Assembly: GCA_025642075.2 (NCBI GenBank)
Contig: JAODUO010000482.1
Location: 10,001-74,000 of the forward strand
Direction of reading: 5' to 3'
From: Ridgeia piscesae
Taxonomy: Eukaryota > Annelida > Polychaeta > Sabellida > Siboglinidae
DNA: 64,000 nucleotides
Numbering within the stretch: the stretch's first letter is position 1; every line of letters begins with the position of its first letter. The position numbers were made by a program, and so were the translations under genes. A model generated the notes under the pieces. That model had not been told where the DNA came from, did not search any database, and saw only the letters and a program-made list of their open reading frames with translations. This document shows positions 36,653 through 51,638 of this stretch, in pieces.

Positions 36653-37630
36653 TTTTGGAGTCAAACGGTCAGGGTGACCTAACATTTCAGTGACAGTGTA
36701 ATTTTGTTTTCTTTAAATTGCAATAACTTTGGATCTAATAAAGGTATCGTAATACAATTAACAGTTATGTGATTTGTTACAACATAGTACCGTTAATATA
36801 AGCCTACTTCCAAGTTCCAACATCCTGTGATGATTTTTAATTTTAAGTGCCTACGTGTGGCGTAGCCATGTATCCTTCATGTCTTAGCTTCAACTTTGTT
36901 CGTACCACGGATAATACCCAACACAAGATGCTGCATAGTGATAGTACCACTGCTGGCCAATTAAATAATTAAATTCTAGTTATTTCAGCCTCTTAACTTG
37001 TGATTCACATATTCAGTGACACGCTAATGCAGGGCTTGACATTGGCACTCCCCGACGCATGTTTTGAAGCTGTTGGGCCAGTTCAAGCCACCAGTTTTAA
37101 AATTCTACTTGCTAAGTGTAACATTTCAAGCCCCATACTGTCAAAACATCTAGTCAACATCACGAGCTCATCTTCACTGACTTTACTTTAGTCTCAGTGC
37201 AAAGAGTGAGTCAGTTGTCACTTGTCATTATTAAATATAAAAGATTTTAGTATATGTCTGAGCACATAAAATGGCCTACAATTAAAGTTATAATATAATA
37301 TAGTTTTATGTTTTCATTTTACAGTATTTTTAACTGCTTTATGTGATATGTAGAAGAGACAAAACTGATAGGAAACTTTGACTGTTGTCATTGGTGCAGA
37401 TATATGATTTCTCGTAATTTAGTATGTAATAGTCCATGTAATAAAGTTTTTGCAATAATAGCACTGGCACGGCAAAATTAAAAAAAAAATTATTATGTTT
37501 TCCTTCTCATAGTCGCACCATAATATTTTTAATATTCGGGCCAGTAACGTTTTGGGCGGTCCACTAACATTTCAGATCTACTGGACCCCTGGTACAGTGG
37601 ATACAAAAACTTAATATCAAGGCCTATAAC

Positions 37631-37936
37631 CATAGCTTTATGTAGAGACCCGTCCACCCGACATTTGGACGGGTAAAAACGAATATGGACGGGTAGAAAT
37701 ATGGCGGACGGGTTGTGGACGGGTAATAAAATGAAGGAGCAAAACAAGTCTTCCAAAACCATAAATATTGTTAGTTATGCCTTGAAAGTGAGTGAAAATG
37801 GTGTCACGTGTGTGTTTGTAGTCCATTTCAGATCATCAGACACATCTAAAAGTGTTTAAACTGGCTTAACAGTTAACATCCATGTGTCCACGAAAACATG
37901 TGTGACTGGCAATAATTTTATCCTGCATAAACCCTG
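37631..37936. mobile_element. hAT-like MITE, 306 bp with 8-bp target duplication
   Basis: Flanked by the direct repeat CCTATAAC (37,623-37,630 and 37,937-37,944). Duplication copy 1 has the unoccupied site with a single CCTATAAC at about 21,015-21,022. The ends are CATAGCTTTATGTAGAGA and, reversed, CAGGGTTTATGCAGGA, an imperfect inverted repeat. The interior contains several GACGGGTGGACGGGT-like motifs. A second copy, inverted, lies at 55,110-55,407. Confidence 0.8.
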
Positions 37937-38291
37937 CCTATAACATACCTCTTCCCCTATTGCATACCATAGTCGATATTGGCTTTTTACGGCATGCATA
38001 ATTCATATACCCCAGTTTGCCATCCAGTTACTACCAGTTTTGTAATTAATTAGGCCTATGTCTATGCCTTCAAAATGCATTGCCCAACATTCATAATATT
38101 CTACCAGGCTAGAATTTTCGTAACAAAATGGGGTAACTCAGGCTCTCAGCTCTGAAAGGAAACTATTGGAGTCTAGTAATGTCAACATACCTCATATGTC
38201 ATGTGATCACTAGACCTAAAAGCGTTGTGTTTCAGGTAATGGGCCATACAAAGTTAGGTTGGGTAGAGAGGCAAATATCATCATTGTGCAG

Positions 38292-42834
<4,543 letters not shown>

Positions 42835-43917
42835 TGTTTTTCTCTATACAGACCGTGAGTTAAACACCTGAAACAGTTAAAGGTCCTCAATCCATTTATT
42901 TGCTCGCTGCCAATTTGGGTCTTTTATGTCCAAAATAGAACTTTATCGATTTGAGAAAAAAATAGTCCCTCTATTTTGAAAATTATGCGCGCTGTGGGTG
43001 AAAAGCCAAACGCAATCCTAAATCATTTATATTCAAAGTAACAAAAGTCGGGTCTTCTAATGCGCTACTAACGATATTTCATGGATAATAGCCATGATCA
43101 TGATTTAATGTTTTACATTTTGTTCAGTTTGTGTACATCTTAATTTGAATGAAGGTCAACACGCATGGACTGCGCGGGCGCGAAAATCAATCTATGCTTG
43201 ACAATGTGGCACGTTGGAATACCTCATTTGAAGCTATGGACGTCTAGACTTTGTTTTCTCATATATCAGCAGGATTCCCAGGACACAAAGGTTCCTGGAT
43301 AGAATTCGCTCCCCGCCCCCTCCGCCCCTACAATGACTGCCAAATCAGCCAACCCTAAATTTCGCTGTATATCGGAGATAGGCGCTGTTACTTGGTGGAT
43401 ACTTTTGGCAATAATAACGCCAAATAACAGCTCTGAGAAGCCCTGAGGAATTTGGAACTGGGAGAAACTGTGCGTTTCTGGCTCGAATACGTGTATTGCT
43501 CCTGGTTCGTCATGTCATTGGACAACACAGTAACACAATAACCCCGACCGTACACGTATGTCATAAGCACAACGCGAGACCTGTTTTTCAGATCGGCCAA
43601 TCAGCAGAGTTATGCTCGATTTCTCACATAGTGCAGACACATTCTGGAACATAATATTTTTATTGAGAAAGCGCACGAAGTTTGAGAGAAACTACTGAGG
43701 CCCGGCGGCTGTCAGTGTTGTAGATCGCAGACCCCAGTCAGCCGATGTCACACCGACAAATCAACAGAAGAGACAGCCGTGAAGGGACTGAAGGCAACGT
43801 CAAGTTCTAGTACATCATATATTGGAACCAGCGTTACCACCATTAATTCATTATGAGGTTAGCCAACGTCACATCTTGACTGCACATCCCAAGGGAGAGT
43901 TTGTCGAGGCTAAGTGT

Positions 43918-44110
43918 CCTTTCTGTCAAAGTAACTTGAGAGAGTTGTGGCAGACAGGTTGATTGCACACATGCGTGAAAATGATCTCTATATGCCGTTA
44001 CAATCAGCATACCGGCAAAACTGCAGTACCGAAACAGCACTACTACACGTGCATGACAGCGTAATCCGGTCCATCGAGGAATGCAAAGGTGTGATTGTGT
44101 TGCTAATTTT
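43918..44110 (+). mobile_element. Reverse-transcriptase fragment of a CR1-like retrotransposon (copy 2 only)
   Basis: Translates as FLSK*LERVVADRLIAHM, then LYMPLQSAYRQNCSTETALL, then HVHDSVIRSIEECKGVIVL. These are conserved reverse-transcriptase blocks with one in-frame stop. It breaks off before the catalytic motifs. It may belong to the same element as the C-terminal scrap at 44,430. Confidence 0.75.
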
Positions 44111-44429
44111 GTTGCAAATAAATATTACACCGCCGCCTGCCCAGATGCCAAATTTGGTAGCTGGTATAACTATATAAAATTTTGGCCCTACGAAATATTT
44201 GAATTTACTTAATTTCACGCAAAAAATGGGTACTGGTCCCCTGATGATAATCAGCCCCGATTTGGAAATGGTCAATGGTCAAAGGTGGTTAATTTGAGTG
44301 AAAAATCCTTGCCCAAGCCTATATCCTGGAGTGATAAAGCTGCACTGGCTTCCGGCTTGCTGGCATGTCTGGTAGGCCTATAAGTTATATTGGTCTTTGT
44401 GTTTTCTGCCTTGCAAGGACTCGCATCGG

Positions 44430-44690
44430 GATACAATCATGATCTTGTAATACCGTACTCGGCGAACGGTAACCTCCGGTCTGATGATCTGCGTCAGCCC
44501 GTAGTTCCGCATTAAAATCTTTCTCTTTGTGTGTACCAGCACTTTGGAACATGTTGTTTGCATGAAAACATTCGCCAACCACACATTCTATAACTAAATT
44601 CACGACTGACCTCAAGACGCATGTATTTAATCTGGCTTATTCCACCGAGAAACTGTTCTGTGTGGCACTTACGATCATGCATTTGATTAT
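44430..44690 (+). mobile_element. Decayed 3' end of a CR1-like retrotransposon (copy 2)
   Basis: Counterpart of 26,400-26,690, with a further internal deletion near 44,518. Confidence 0.5.
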
Positions 44691-45049
44691 TAATTCAAAA
44701 AAATTCAATTATTGTAATAATTTTTTTTTATTTCTTTCATTTATTTCTGTATCATTTGGATTTATTATATAATACTTCTAATGTTTTTCTTTTTAATTTA
44801 ATTAATACAATTTACCATGATATACTTTTTTTGGAACTCTTTTTGATTCTATGTACGCTTTATTGTGACATGTGTACGCGCCTATGAACGGGCGGGTCCC
44901 AGAGATACGCACGGTGCTCTAGAAGTAATATAGTAATAATAATTTAATTAATAATAATTGACATTGACTCACCAAGTTCAATAAGTTATTTCACTTTACT
45001 TACTATTTATGCGCACAGCAACACGAAATACCCCCGTGTTAATGCAAAT

Positions 45050-45612
45050 GATATTCCATTAAAACTGTTTGCGCGTAATGTAGTGTTAATATACCAAAAC
45101 ATTACAACATTCTGTAAGCATCGCAGTTTTTGTTTTCCTAGCGAAGGCCTGGCACAGGTGTTCTGCGGCCGGCCGGCTTTGTTGATAATCGGCGTTTCAG
45201 TACGGGGTGAATTATGTTTATTAATCTCATTGGTAGGTTAAATTAAACAATACATTTATAGAACAGACGCTATGCTGACCGTCTCATATGCATATATTTT
45301 AATATTTGCTTTATCCTTTAGTCACGTTTTATACAGTTAAGCGAGACAATCTTTATGACTATTTCAGTGTTTGCACGTTTAATGCGGGACTATTTGAGCA
45401 AGCAAAATATTCAAAATGGCGAAGCTATGCTATTTATTTTTTACATCATTCACAGTCGTTCTTCATTGCACACAATTCGTGTTAAGTAGCGGTTAGTTTG
45501 AAACATGTTTCATATATACCTTATGTAAATTGTGTGTATGTGTTAGACTAGACGGTGTGGCCTTATGATCATTAATTATTGTAAATGTATGTATTATCGC
45601 CCGCACGAAATG
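45050..45612 (-). other. Conserved block upstream of gene D
   Basis: Counterpart of 17,060-17,680 and the rightmost part of duplication copy 2. It lies between gene D (leftward) and the TM2D3-like gene (rightward), so a shared divergent promoter region is possible but unproven. Confidence 0.5.
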
Positions 45613-45683
45613 TAAACAACGGGTGGTGTTGACAGGTTCTGGGATGTGTGTAATGGGGTTGTCATGAGTTTACATGTAACTGA

Positions 45684-45868
45684 CTAAGTGCCACGACCAA
45701 GTTTATCATTGGCATTAATGTTACTGATGTCAAGGTGAACAGCGCATTTACCTTCGAACTGGTTGTCCACGTCCTTTCTGGCGCATTTGCTCGTGCCACT
45801 GTTGAAAGCCATATTCTTTGCTGCGTCACTTTTGAACCCCGTAAACGTCTTGCTTGACAGAGCAACAC
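45684..45868 (-). other. Possible small coding stretch, unrecognised
   Basis: Just right of the duplication, a minus-strand frame is open for about 60 codons between a TGA and a TAG. It reads SSKTFTGFKSDAAKNMAFNS, then GTSKCARKDVDNQFEGKC, then AVHLDISNINANDKLGRGT. It is hydrophilic, Lys/Asp/Asn-rich and protein-like, with no family I recognise. It could be a terminal exon of an unlisted gene or chance. Confidence 0.2.
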
Positions 45869-45957
45869 AGTTTCAGATTTTTATCGTGAAATAAGCACTC
45901 ACATTTGATAACACAGACCAAAGATGCTATTGCCATCATCTGCTGTCTCGAGCCAAC

Positions 45958-46481
45958 CAGGGGTAGAAATAACTCTAGAATTTCTGGTAATCAGCAGTCA
46001 TACTTAACTGGTCTAAATTATAACAGCCTTTTAAAACCGTTTTTCACCTTATATCGATGTGTATGTGTTCGCAATGTGATTCTACATCACTTCCGATACA
46101 AAGAAGTAACATTAAACATTTTAAATTTGTTTACTTCGACTCGGCGTGCTTAAATTGTTCTAAAACACAAATTAAAAAAATTAAATCTGATTTCTTTGTA
46201 CCGGAAGTGATGTAGAATCACATTGCGAACACATACACATCGATAAATGGCGGGAAAAAACGGTTTTAAAAGGCCGTAATAATTTAGGCCAGTTAAGTAT
46301 AAGATTACCAGGAAATCTGGTAGTCCTCAGATATATGGCCCAGATTTAAGCAAAATAACATGACAAACACAACATTAGAAAAATATTCCCAAATTTTTTG
46401 GTAGTCCATCGGACTACTGCTGTCATCCGACCAAGTTTCTGGTAGTCCTGTACTACCCGACTACCATTATTTCTACCCCTG
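45958..46481. mobile_element. Foldback / hAT-like MITE with long internal inverted repeat, 524 bp
   Basis: The terminal inverted repeat CAGGGGTAGAAATAA is exact at both ends. Inside, about 45,990-46,096 and 46,202-46,310 are imperfect reverse complements (for example TATGTGTTCGCAATGTGATT against AATCACATTGCGAACACATA). The right side also has several GGTAGTCC repeats. I did not find a convincing target-site duplication (GAGCCAAC against TCAACGTG). The open frame at 45905-46153 lies within it and is not a gene. Confidence 0.75.
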
Positions 46482-46627
46482 TCAACGTGATGTAACAAGA
46501 TCACTTATTAGGTGACCTATTCGCGACACTCACCAATCACATGTGCAGTCTCATGGATTGTATCATTCTGACCCAATGGTGAAAAAGACTGAATAAAGCT
46601 GCCAAACTTCTCACATAGTTCACATAC

Positions 46628-46648
46628 ATATATATATATATATATATA
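46628..46648. repeat. Short (AT)n
   Basis: A simple AT run of about 20 bp. Confidence 0.9.
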
Positions 46649-47254
46649 CATTGGTATCATAAATTTACACCTACATACACATAACAATAACAATTCAGAA
46701 ATAAACTAAATTCAAACGTCCAGCAGTGGTTGCATGTAAGCTATACCTCCCAGCTCCATGGGTGATGTGAAATTGATATATAAAATATGAGTGTTATGCC
46801 TCGACATATCAATTGTACACCTACACCTCATTGGCACTTCTGTTGGTATCATCGCTGGCACCACTGCTGGAAATTTTTAGTCAATTTGTTTGTAAATTTG
46901 ATCGTCAACAAATGTAAATATAAGCTTTTGTAAAGTAGCGTGTGCATGTTTCAGATATTTCAGGAGATGTTTTAAAGCTCTAAATCAGTCATCGTTTTCA
47001 TTATTAGGCCAAAAATAAACATTACATTACTTGATTGACATGTAATATAAACTATAAGGGTCAGCCTGTTTTTCTAGGTGGGGTCAGGTTACCGGAACTA
47101 CAAAATTGTTTTGCCTACGCCCTATGCTTTGGATACTGTTAGTAACTTAGTGGCCTGATTAGTCTGAGTACGTGTATATAATAATAAGAAGAAGAACACT
47201 TATCTAGCACCATAAATCTATATAAAATCCATTTGGAGGCACTGTGAGTACATA

Positions 47255-47261
<7 letters not shown>

Positions 47262-47296
<35 letters not shown>
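47262..47296. repeat. Short (AT)n
   Basis: A simple AT run of about 35 bp. Confidence 0.9.
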
Positions 47297-47299
<3 letters not shown>

Positions 47300-47344
47300 A
47301 TATTAATTAGTTATGTAAAATTAATAATATTAAATTATTTAAAA

Positions 47345-47835
47345 AGATTGTCACCTAGAGAATCAATTCTAGATGGCAGGTGGACAAGGAAGCCTTTTGG
47401 CTTATTGAGAGTCCAACCTATCTATCTAAGTGTACCCTGCCCTTCTTCTTACGCATATGTCAATTTTGTTTTTAAACATTAACACTACTTGTACAATCAA
47501 CTGATAATATGTTCCATTCATTTACTGTTACCATTTATGAAATTTTTCTAATATCTAGTCTACACTGCTTCTTTGCTAATGTAAGTCCTTGTCCTCTAAT
47601 CCTTCTCTCTTCCTTAACCGAGACAAAATATTTCTGACAATGTTTTCAACTTTTCATACACATTCAATATTTAAAACACTTCTATCCGATCTTCTCTCAG
47701 TCTCCTGGTTTCTAGTGTTGTTAAACCACATTCTTTTAGATGCATTTCATAATTAATATTCCTGAGTTTTGGTATAATTTTGGTTGCTCTCCTTTGTACT
47801 CTTAGCATATCAATAGCCTTCTTGTAATATAGCCT
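47345..47835 (-). mobile_element. 3' end of a CR1/L2-like non-LTR retrotransposon
   Basis: On the minus strand, from about 47,830 leftward, it reads IDMLRVQRRATKIIPKLRNI then CGLTTLETRRLREDRIEVF followed by a stop. This is the usual C-terminus of such elements. The rest is a frameshifted remainder and a 3' UTR. It is a different element from the ones inside the duplication. Confidence 0.75.
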
Positions 47836-48069
47836 CCATGCTTGTATTAACGTATATTAGTTATATAAAATTAATAATATTAAATTAGTTAAAGTAAATG
47901 ATAAAACGTAAACATTTGTTAATTTTTTTAGTAATAAATGATAAGTTACAGCTAAAGATGATTATTAAAATAAAGGATATATTGATAATAAATTAGTATA
48001 GACGAAGTGTAATTTTTTGGTAAAATAACGTTCAAGTCTTTACAGTTATATTGTTTTCTTTACCGACAG

Positions 48070-50473
48070 CTTCGACAGAAGTGACAAAGAGTGAGACAAT
48101 CACACAGAAGGACACTTCTGGCACCCCGGTGAAGACTACATCTAGTGGGCTCCCTGTCACACAGACACAAACAACTCGCACATTGACCTACACAAAGGTT
48201 CCTCCCACCACGTTCACAAGGCCTCGCACGGACACGAGCAGGCTGCCCGATTACACGCATGTGTGTCCAAGCAATGTCTATTGCGACAGACTCGGCGGTG
48301 ACTGTATCGATTGCGACTTCAACATTAACTGTTACCACGGGAGGAATGTCTCGGTGTCTTGTAAACCAAAGTGGCGGGTCGTGTGTAAGGTGAGCTATTG
48401 AGAGTGAACAAGGAGAAGGGTTGGAATGAAGTACCTGGACTTTAATTTTTAAGTACACTTGTTTAGTAAGTGTAGTTTTGAATGACTAATAAATGTCCCG
48501 GTAGTCGTATTTATTTGGTAAATGTAGCACCTTATTTGGCACCATACATAGATATATTTTAGGAGAGTGATCTTGTACTAATCAATAATCCACTAAGTTA
48601 TTTATCTTTCACAGACCACAAAGTGGTGCCATCTAACAGCAAAGCATCTTGCATCATTTCTTATGATAGTTGGGCTTCAGAAGATCATAGATTTGCACAC
48701 CAATATGTTAATTCATCAGAGTTCTAATCAGTCCAAATCCTTAGATATTGGGAGTTCAGTATTGTACGTTATTAGTTAGAACCTCATTATTGATCAAACA
48801 CCGACCGCAAATATATCCGAAAGAAAAAGTCAAATCTGTCACGACTAGCAAGCGACGGTTTCCTTTTTTCATTTTACTACCCTATGCTATTATATAGCAC
48901 TAAACTATTATTAAATATCTCTAATTTGCCACCTGATGCTGTTATTTGGAAATATACTGTTATTTGAAAATAAACTGTTATTTGGAAATGTACTGTTATT
49001 TCACAATACAGCTAGCTGTATGCTGTTATTTGGCACACCAGAGTATTTGCGGTTTTGAAATGATGAGTTTTAGTGTAGTTAGTAAATTTTTATTTCATGT
49101 TCTGAAGTATAGTTGAAGTACATTACATGAATGGATATTTATAGTTCAAGATCACACTTCTGTACTGTACTGCCAGGTCCAGTTGTTATTAACTAGAGTG
49201 CAATAGCTCAGGGGTAGAGCTTCCGACTCTCGACTATGAGAACCCACATTCAAATCCTGTGCTGTGGTGTTAAAACCTTGGGCAAGTTTTTTCACTCTAC
49301 AATGCTCCAGTTCACTCAGCTGTGTAAATGAGTACCTGGCTATAGACACTAGTGGAAATGTGTACAAGCAACCTTCGCGCATTAATTGTAGCATATGGCT
49401 GGATGCTTCCCAGAGAAGCCGAGCTGGTGTCTGAGTGAAAAGGTCTGTCAGGGAAGTAAAGTGTAAAGCGTTTTGAACAGTTCTGAGGACTGGATACTGC
49501 GTTGTATAAGAACTTGCCATTATAACTCACATATTGCATCAGTACTAAGAAGAAATAAGTCAAAGAACTGATTAAAATGTTTTAGTTTTGATTATAATCA
49601 AAGCATTGATTGAAACATTTGTTCTGACTGACTGATTTGTTGCCATGTTTCCAAAGGGACCAGCAAATTTCACGCGGTGGTTCAAGTGTCGTTACTGCTA
49701 TCAGACCTCACAACGGGAGCACCGTTGTATGAATACAACGAAATGCCAAGTGCTGCAAGCTCCACAGCAGCGGTACCAGGCAAACTGTACCGTCAGTTCC
49801 AATGTACTATGTCTCGGTAAGCCAGTATTGGAAGACGTATGGTCTTTTGCCCAGTTGTCTCTTGCCAAGTGAAAACAGTTCCATTGTGAAAAGCAACAAA
49901 TGAAAGTTCCACATTTATGTGTTATTTATTCTGGTATCAAATCTCTAACTACAATGAAGTTACCACATATTATAGTGTCCTAATGATTTCCTCTTAGATG
50001 GCTTGGACTTTGAGTAGAAGGTATTTAGGGATTAATCCACGATGCCTAGAATCTGATCTAAGAGAAATAACGTTATATAAAATTCTAGACAAAAAGTGAT
50101 GGGAAAAAAGTTACGAGAAATAACATTCTTTGCTAGAGAAGAAGTGATGAAAAAGTAACAAGAGAAATAACACACTGCCAGAGAAGAAGGGATGGAAAAA
50201 GTAACAAGAGAAATAACATACTTTGGTAGAGAAGAAGTGATGGAATAAAAATATAGGCCTTTATTATAATGATAAAATAATATCCTCTACCTTCAATATA
50301 CATATTGGCATGCAGCTAGCAAGCAGACAGCAGTTGTTTCGCTGTGATAATTGTTGCTCCTGGTTTCTTGCTCAACTAACCTACAATATTTATTCAGGTC
50401 GGAGACAGTTCTATAAGATGTTGCGATGTAACTGGACATCTGGAAAGAGGTGGACGACAGCTCTCGCCCTCAG
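48070..50473 (+). CDS. TM2D3: TM2 domain-containing protein 3-like gene, three internal exons (partial)
   Basis: Exons at 48070-48389, 49657-49816 and 50398-50473 have AG acceptors, GT donors (AAG|GTGAGC, TCG|GTAAG, CAG|GTATG) and matching phases. The protein starts with a ~65-residue Thr/Ser/Pro-rich segment, then CPSNVYCDRLGGDCIDCDFN, WFKCRYCYQT, RCMNTTKCQV, QQRYQANCTVSSNVLCLG and MLRCNWTSGKRWTTALAL. This is the Cys-rich extracellular part of TM2D3 (homologue of Drosophila almondex, linked to Notch signalling). The signal-peptide exon and the exons for the two TM2 membrane helices (GGFGADRFYLG region) are not found. Exon 50398-50473 ends in phase 2, as expected to continue into them, so they should lie beyond the right edge, more than 13 kb away, unless lost. 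Confidence 0.85.
49187..49525 (+). mobile_element. tRNA-derived SINE in an intron of the TM2D3-like gene
   Basis: The head has box-A-like GCTCAGGGGTAGAGC and a degraded box-B-like CATTCAAATCCTG. The body has CTCCAGTTCACTCAGCTG and ACCTGGCTATAGAC. The tail AAAGCGTTTTGAACAG ... TGCGTTGTATAAGAACTTG resembles the 54.7-kb copy. The long minus-strand open frame here (49152-49520) is an artefact. Confidence 0.8.
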
Positions 50474-50552
50474 GTATGTTTGAACAGTGTTTTTGTTTTA
50501 CATCTTCACCAGACTATTTTGTACAACTGTTTCTCGTGATAATAAATAACAA

Positions 50553-50601
50553 CTTATCTCTCGCTCTCTCGCTCTCTCGCTCTCTCTCTCTCTCCTCTCT
50601 C

Positions 50602-50687
<86 letters not shown>
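50553..50687. repeat. (CT)n microsatellite
   Basis: A CT dinucleotide tract with a few CTC interruptions, 80 bp after the third TM2D3-like exon. Its frames (SLSLSL, RERERE) are not genes. Confidence 0.95.
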
Positions 50688-50689
<2 letters not shown>

Positions 50690-50690
<1 letters not shown>

Positions 50691-51606
50691 GCTGAAAAGG
50701 AAGACATTATTCCACGGTTCACTAAAGCTAATTTGAGCGATCAAGATTATTTGACTAAATGTGTGCTGTCCAATAAGATATTAATTTTTTATATATGTAA
50801 CAGCAAATGTTTGCCTCAGTAGTTGAGGTAATCAGTATAGTAGCGCTTCGTAGTGGCTGCGGTGCGGTTTAAACCTGGTAATATGTTATTATTCGCCAGA
50901 TGGCGCCACAATATTGCGACAAACCGTTATTCATTTCGTTTACGGAAACGCTTTGTTGTTGATGCGTGCTGGTTAATGTGAATGTGATGTATTTGCATGT
51001 GCATTTATGTCTGTAAATACACATGACGCTGGTAAAAGCCCTGAGTTTACTACGTGAGCTTTGTTTTGGTTATCGTGGAATTTTGCAATGTTAAATAGTC
51101 TGTTTTGAATGCGGCAAGATGGCGCCCGCAAAAGTCGTGGTCTAGTCGTACTGTAACACCACGGGCCTGTTTGTGTTTGTAAAGTTTCCTCGTGTGGTTT
51201 TGTGAACTAGCTTCAGCATAAATAGTTGGCTTGTACACGAGACGACCGCTGTATGTATCTGCTACATAATATGCGAAAGCACAAAATTAATACTGTATTT
51301 GTCGTGCGGTAATACGAGAATATATATTATAATTGTGTGACGTCCGATTAAAAATAAAAACATCCATAACAAGTAGCAAATCATACGACTACCTAGTCGA
51401 CGTGATACTAAATCTTGTTCAGTCGTTAGTTCGTTACTAATTAGACTACCTAACACCAATTATTCATATGTGGTTAGATATTTTATTTGAAAATGTAAAT
51501 CAGTGTCGTAAAATCCGTTTCACTGCGTGTCCAGTGCGTCGTTTCTCATACAAATACACGACCGTGTGACGTGGGGGGTTTCCGTGCACTGCGAATTACA
51601 GACGTG

Positions 51607-51638
<32 letters not shown>

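Noticed and set aside
45905..46153. 82-codon plus-strand open frame
   Set aside because: It lies within the foldback element and crosses its inverted repeat.
49152..49520. 122-codon minus-strand open frame
   Set aside because: It coincides with a plus-strand tRNA-derived SINE and has no splice or start context.
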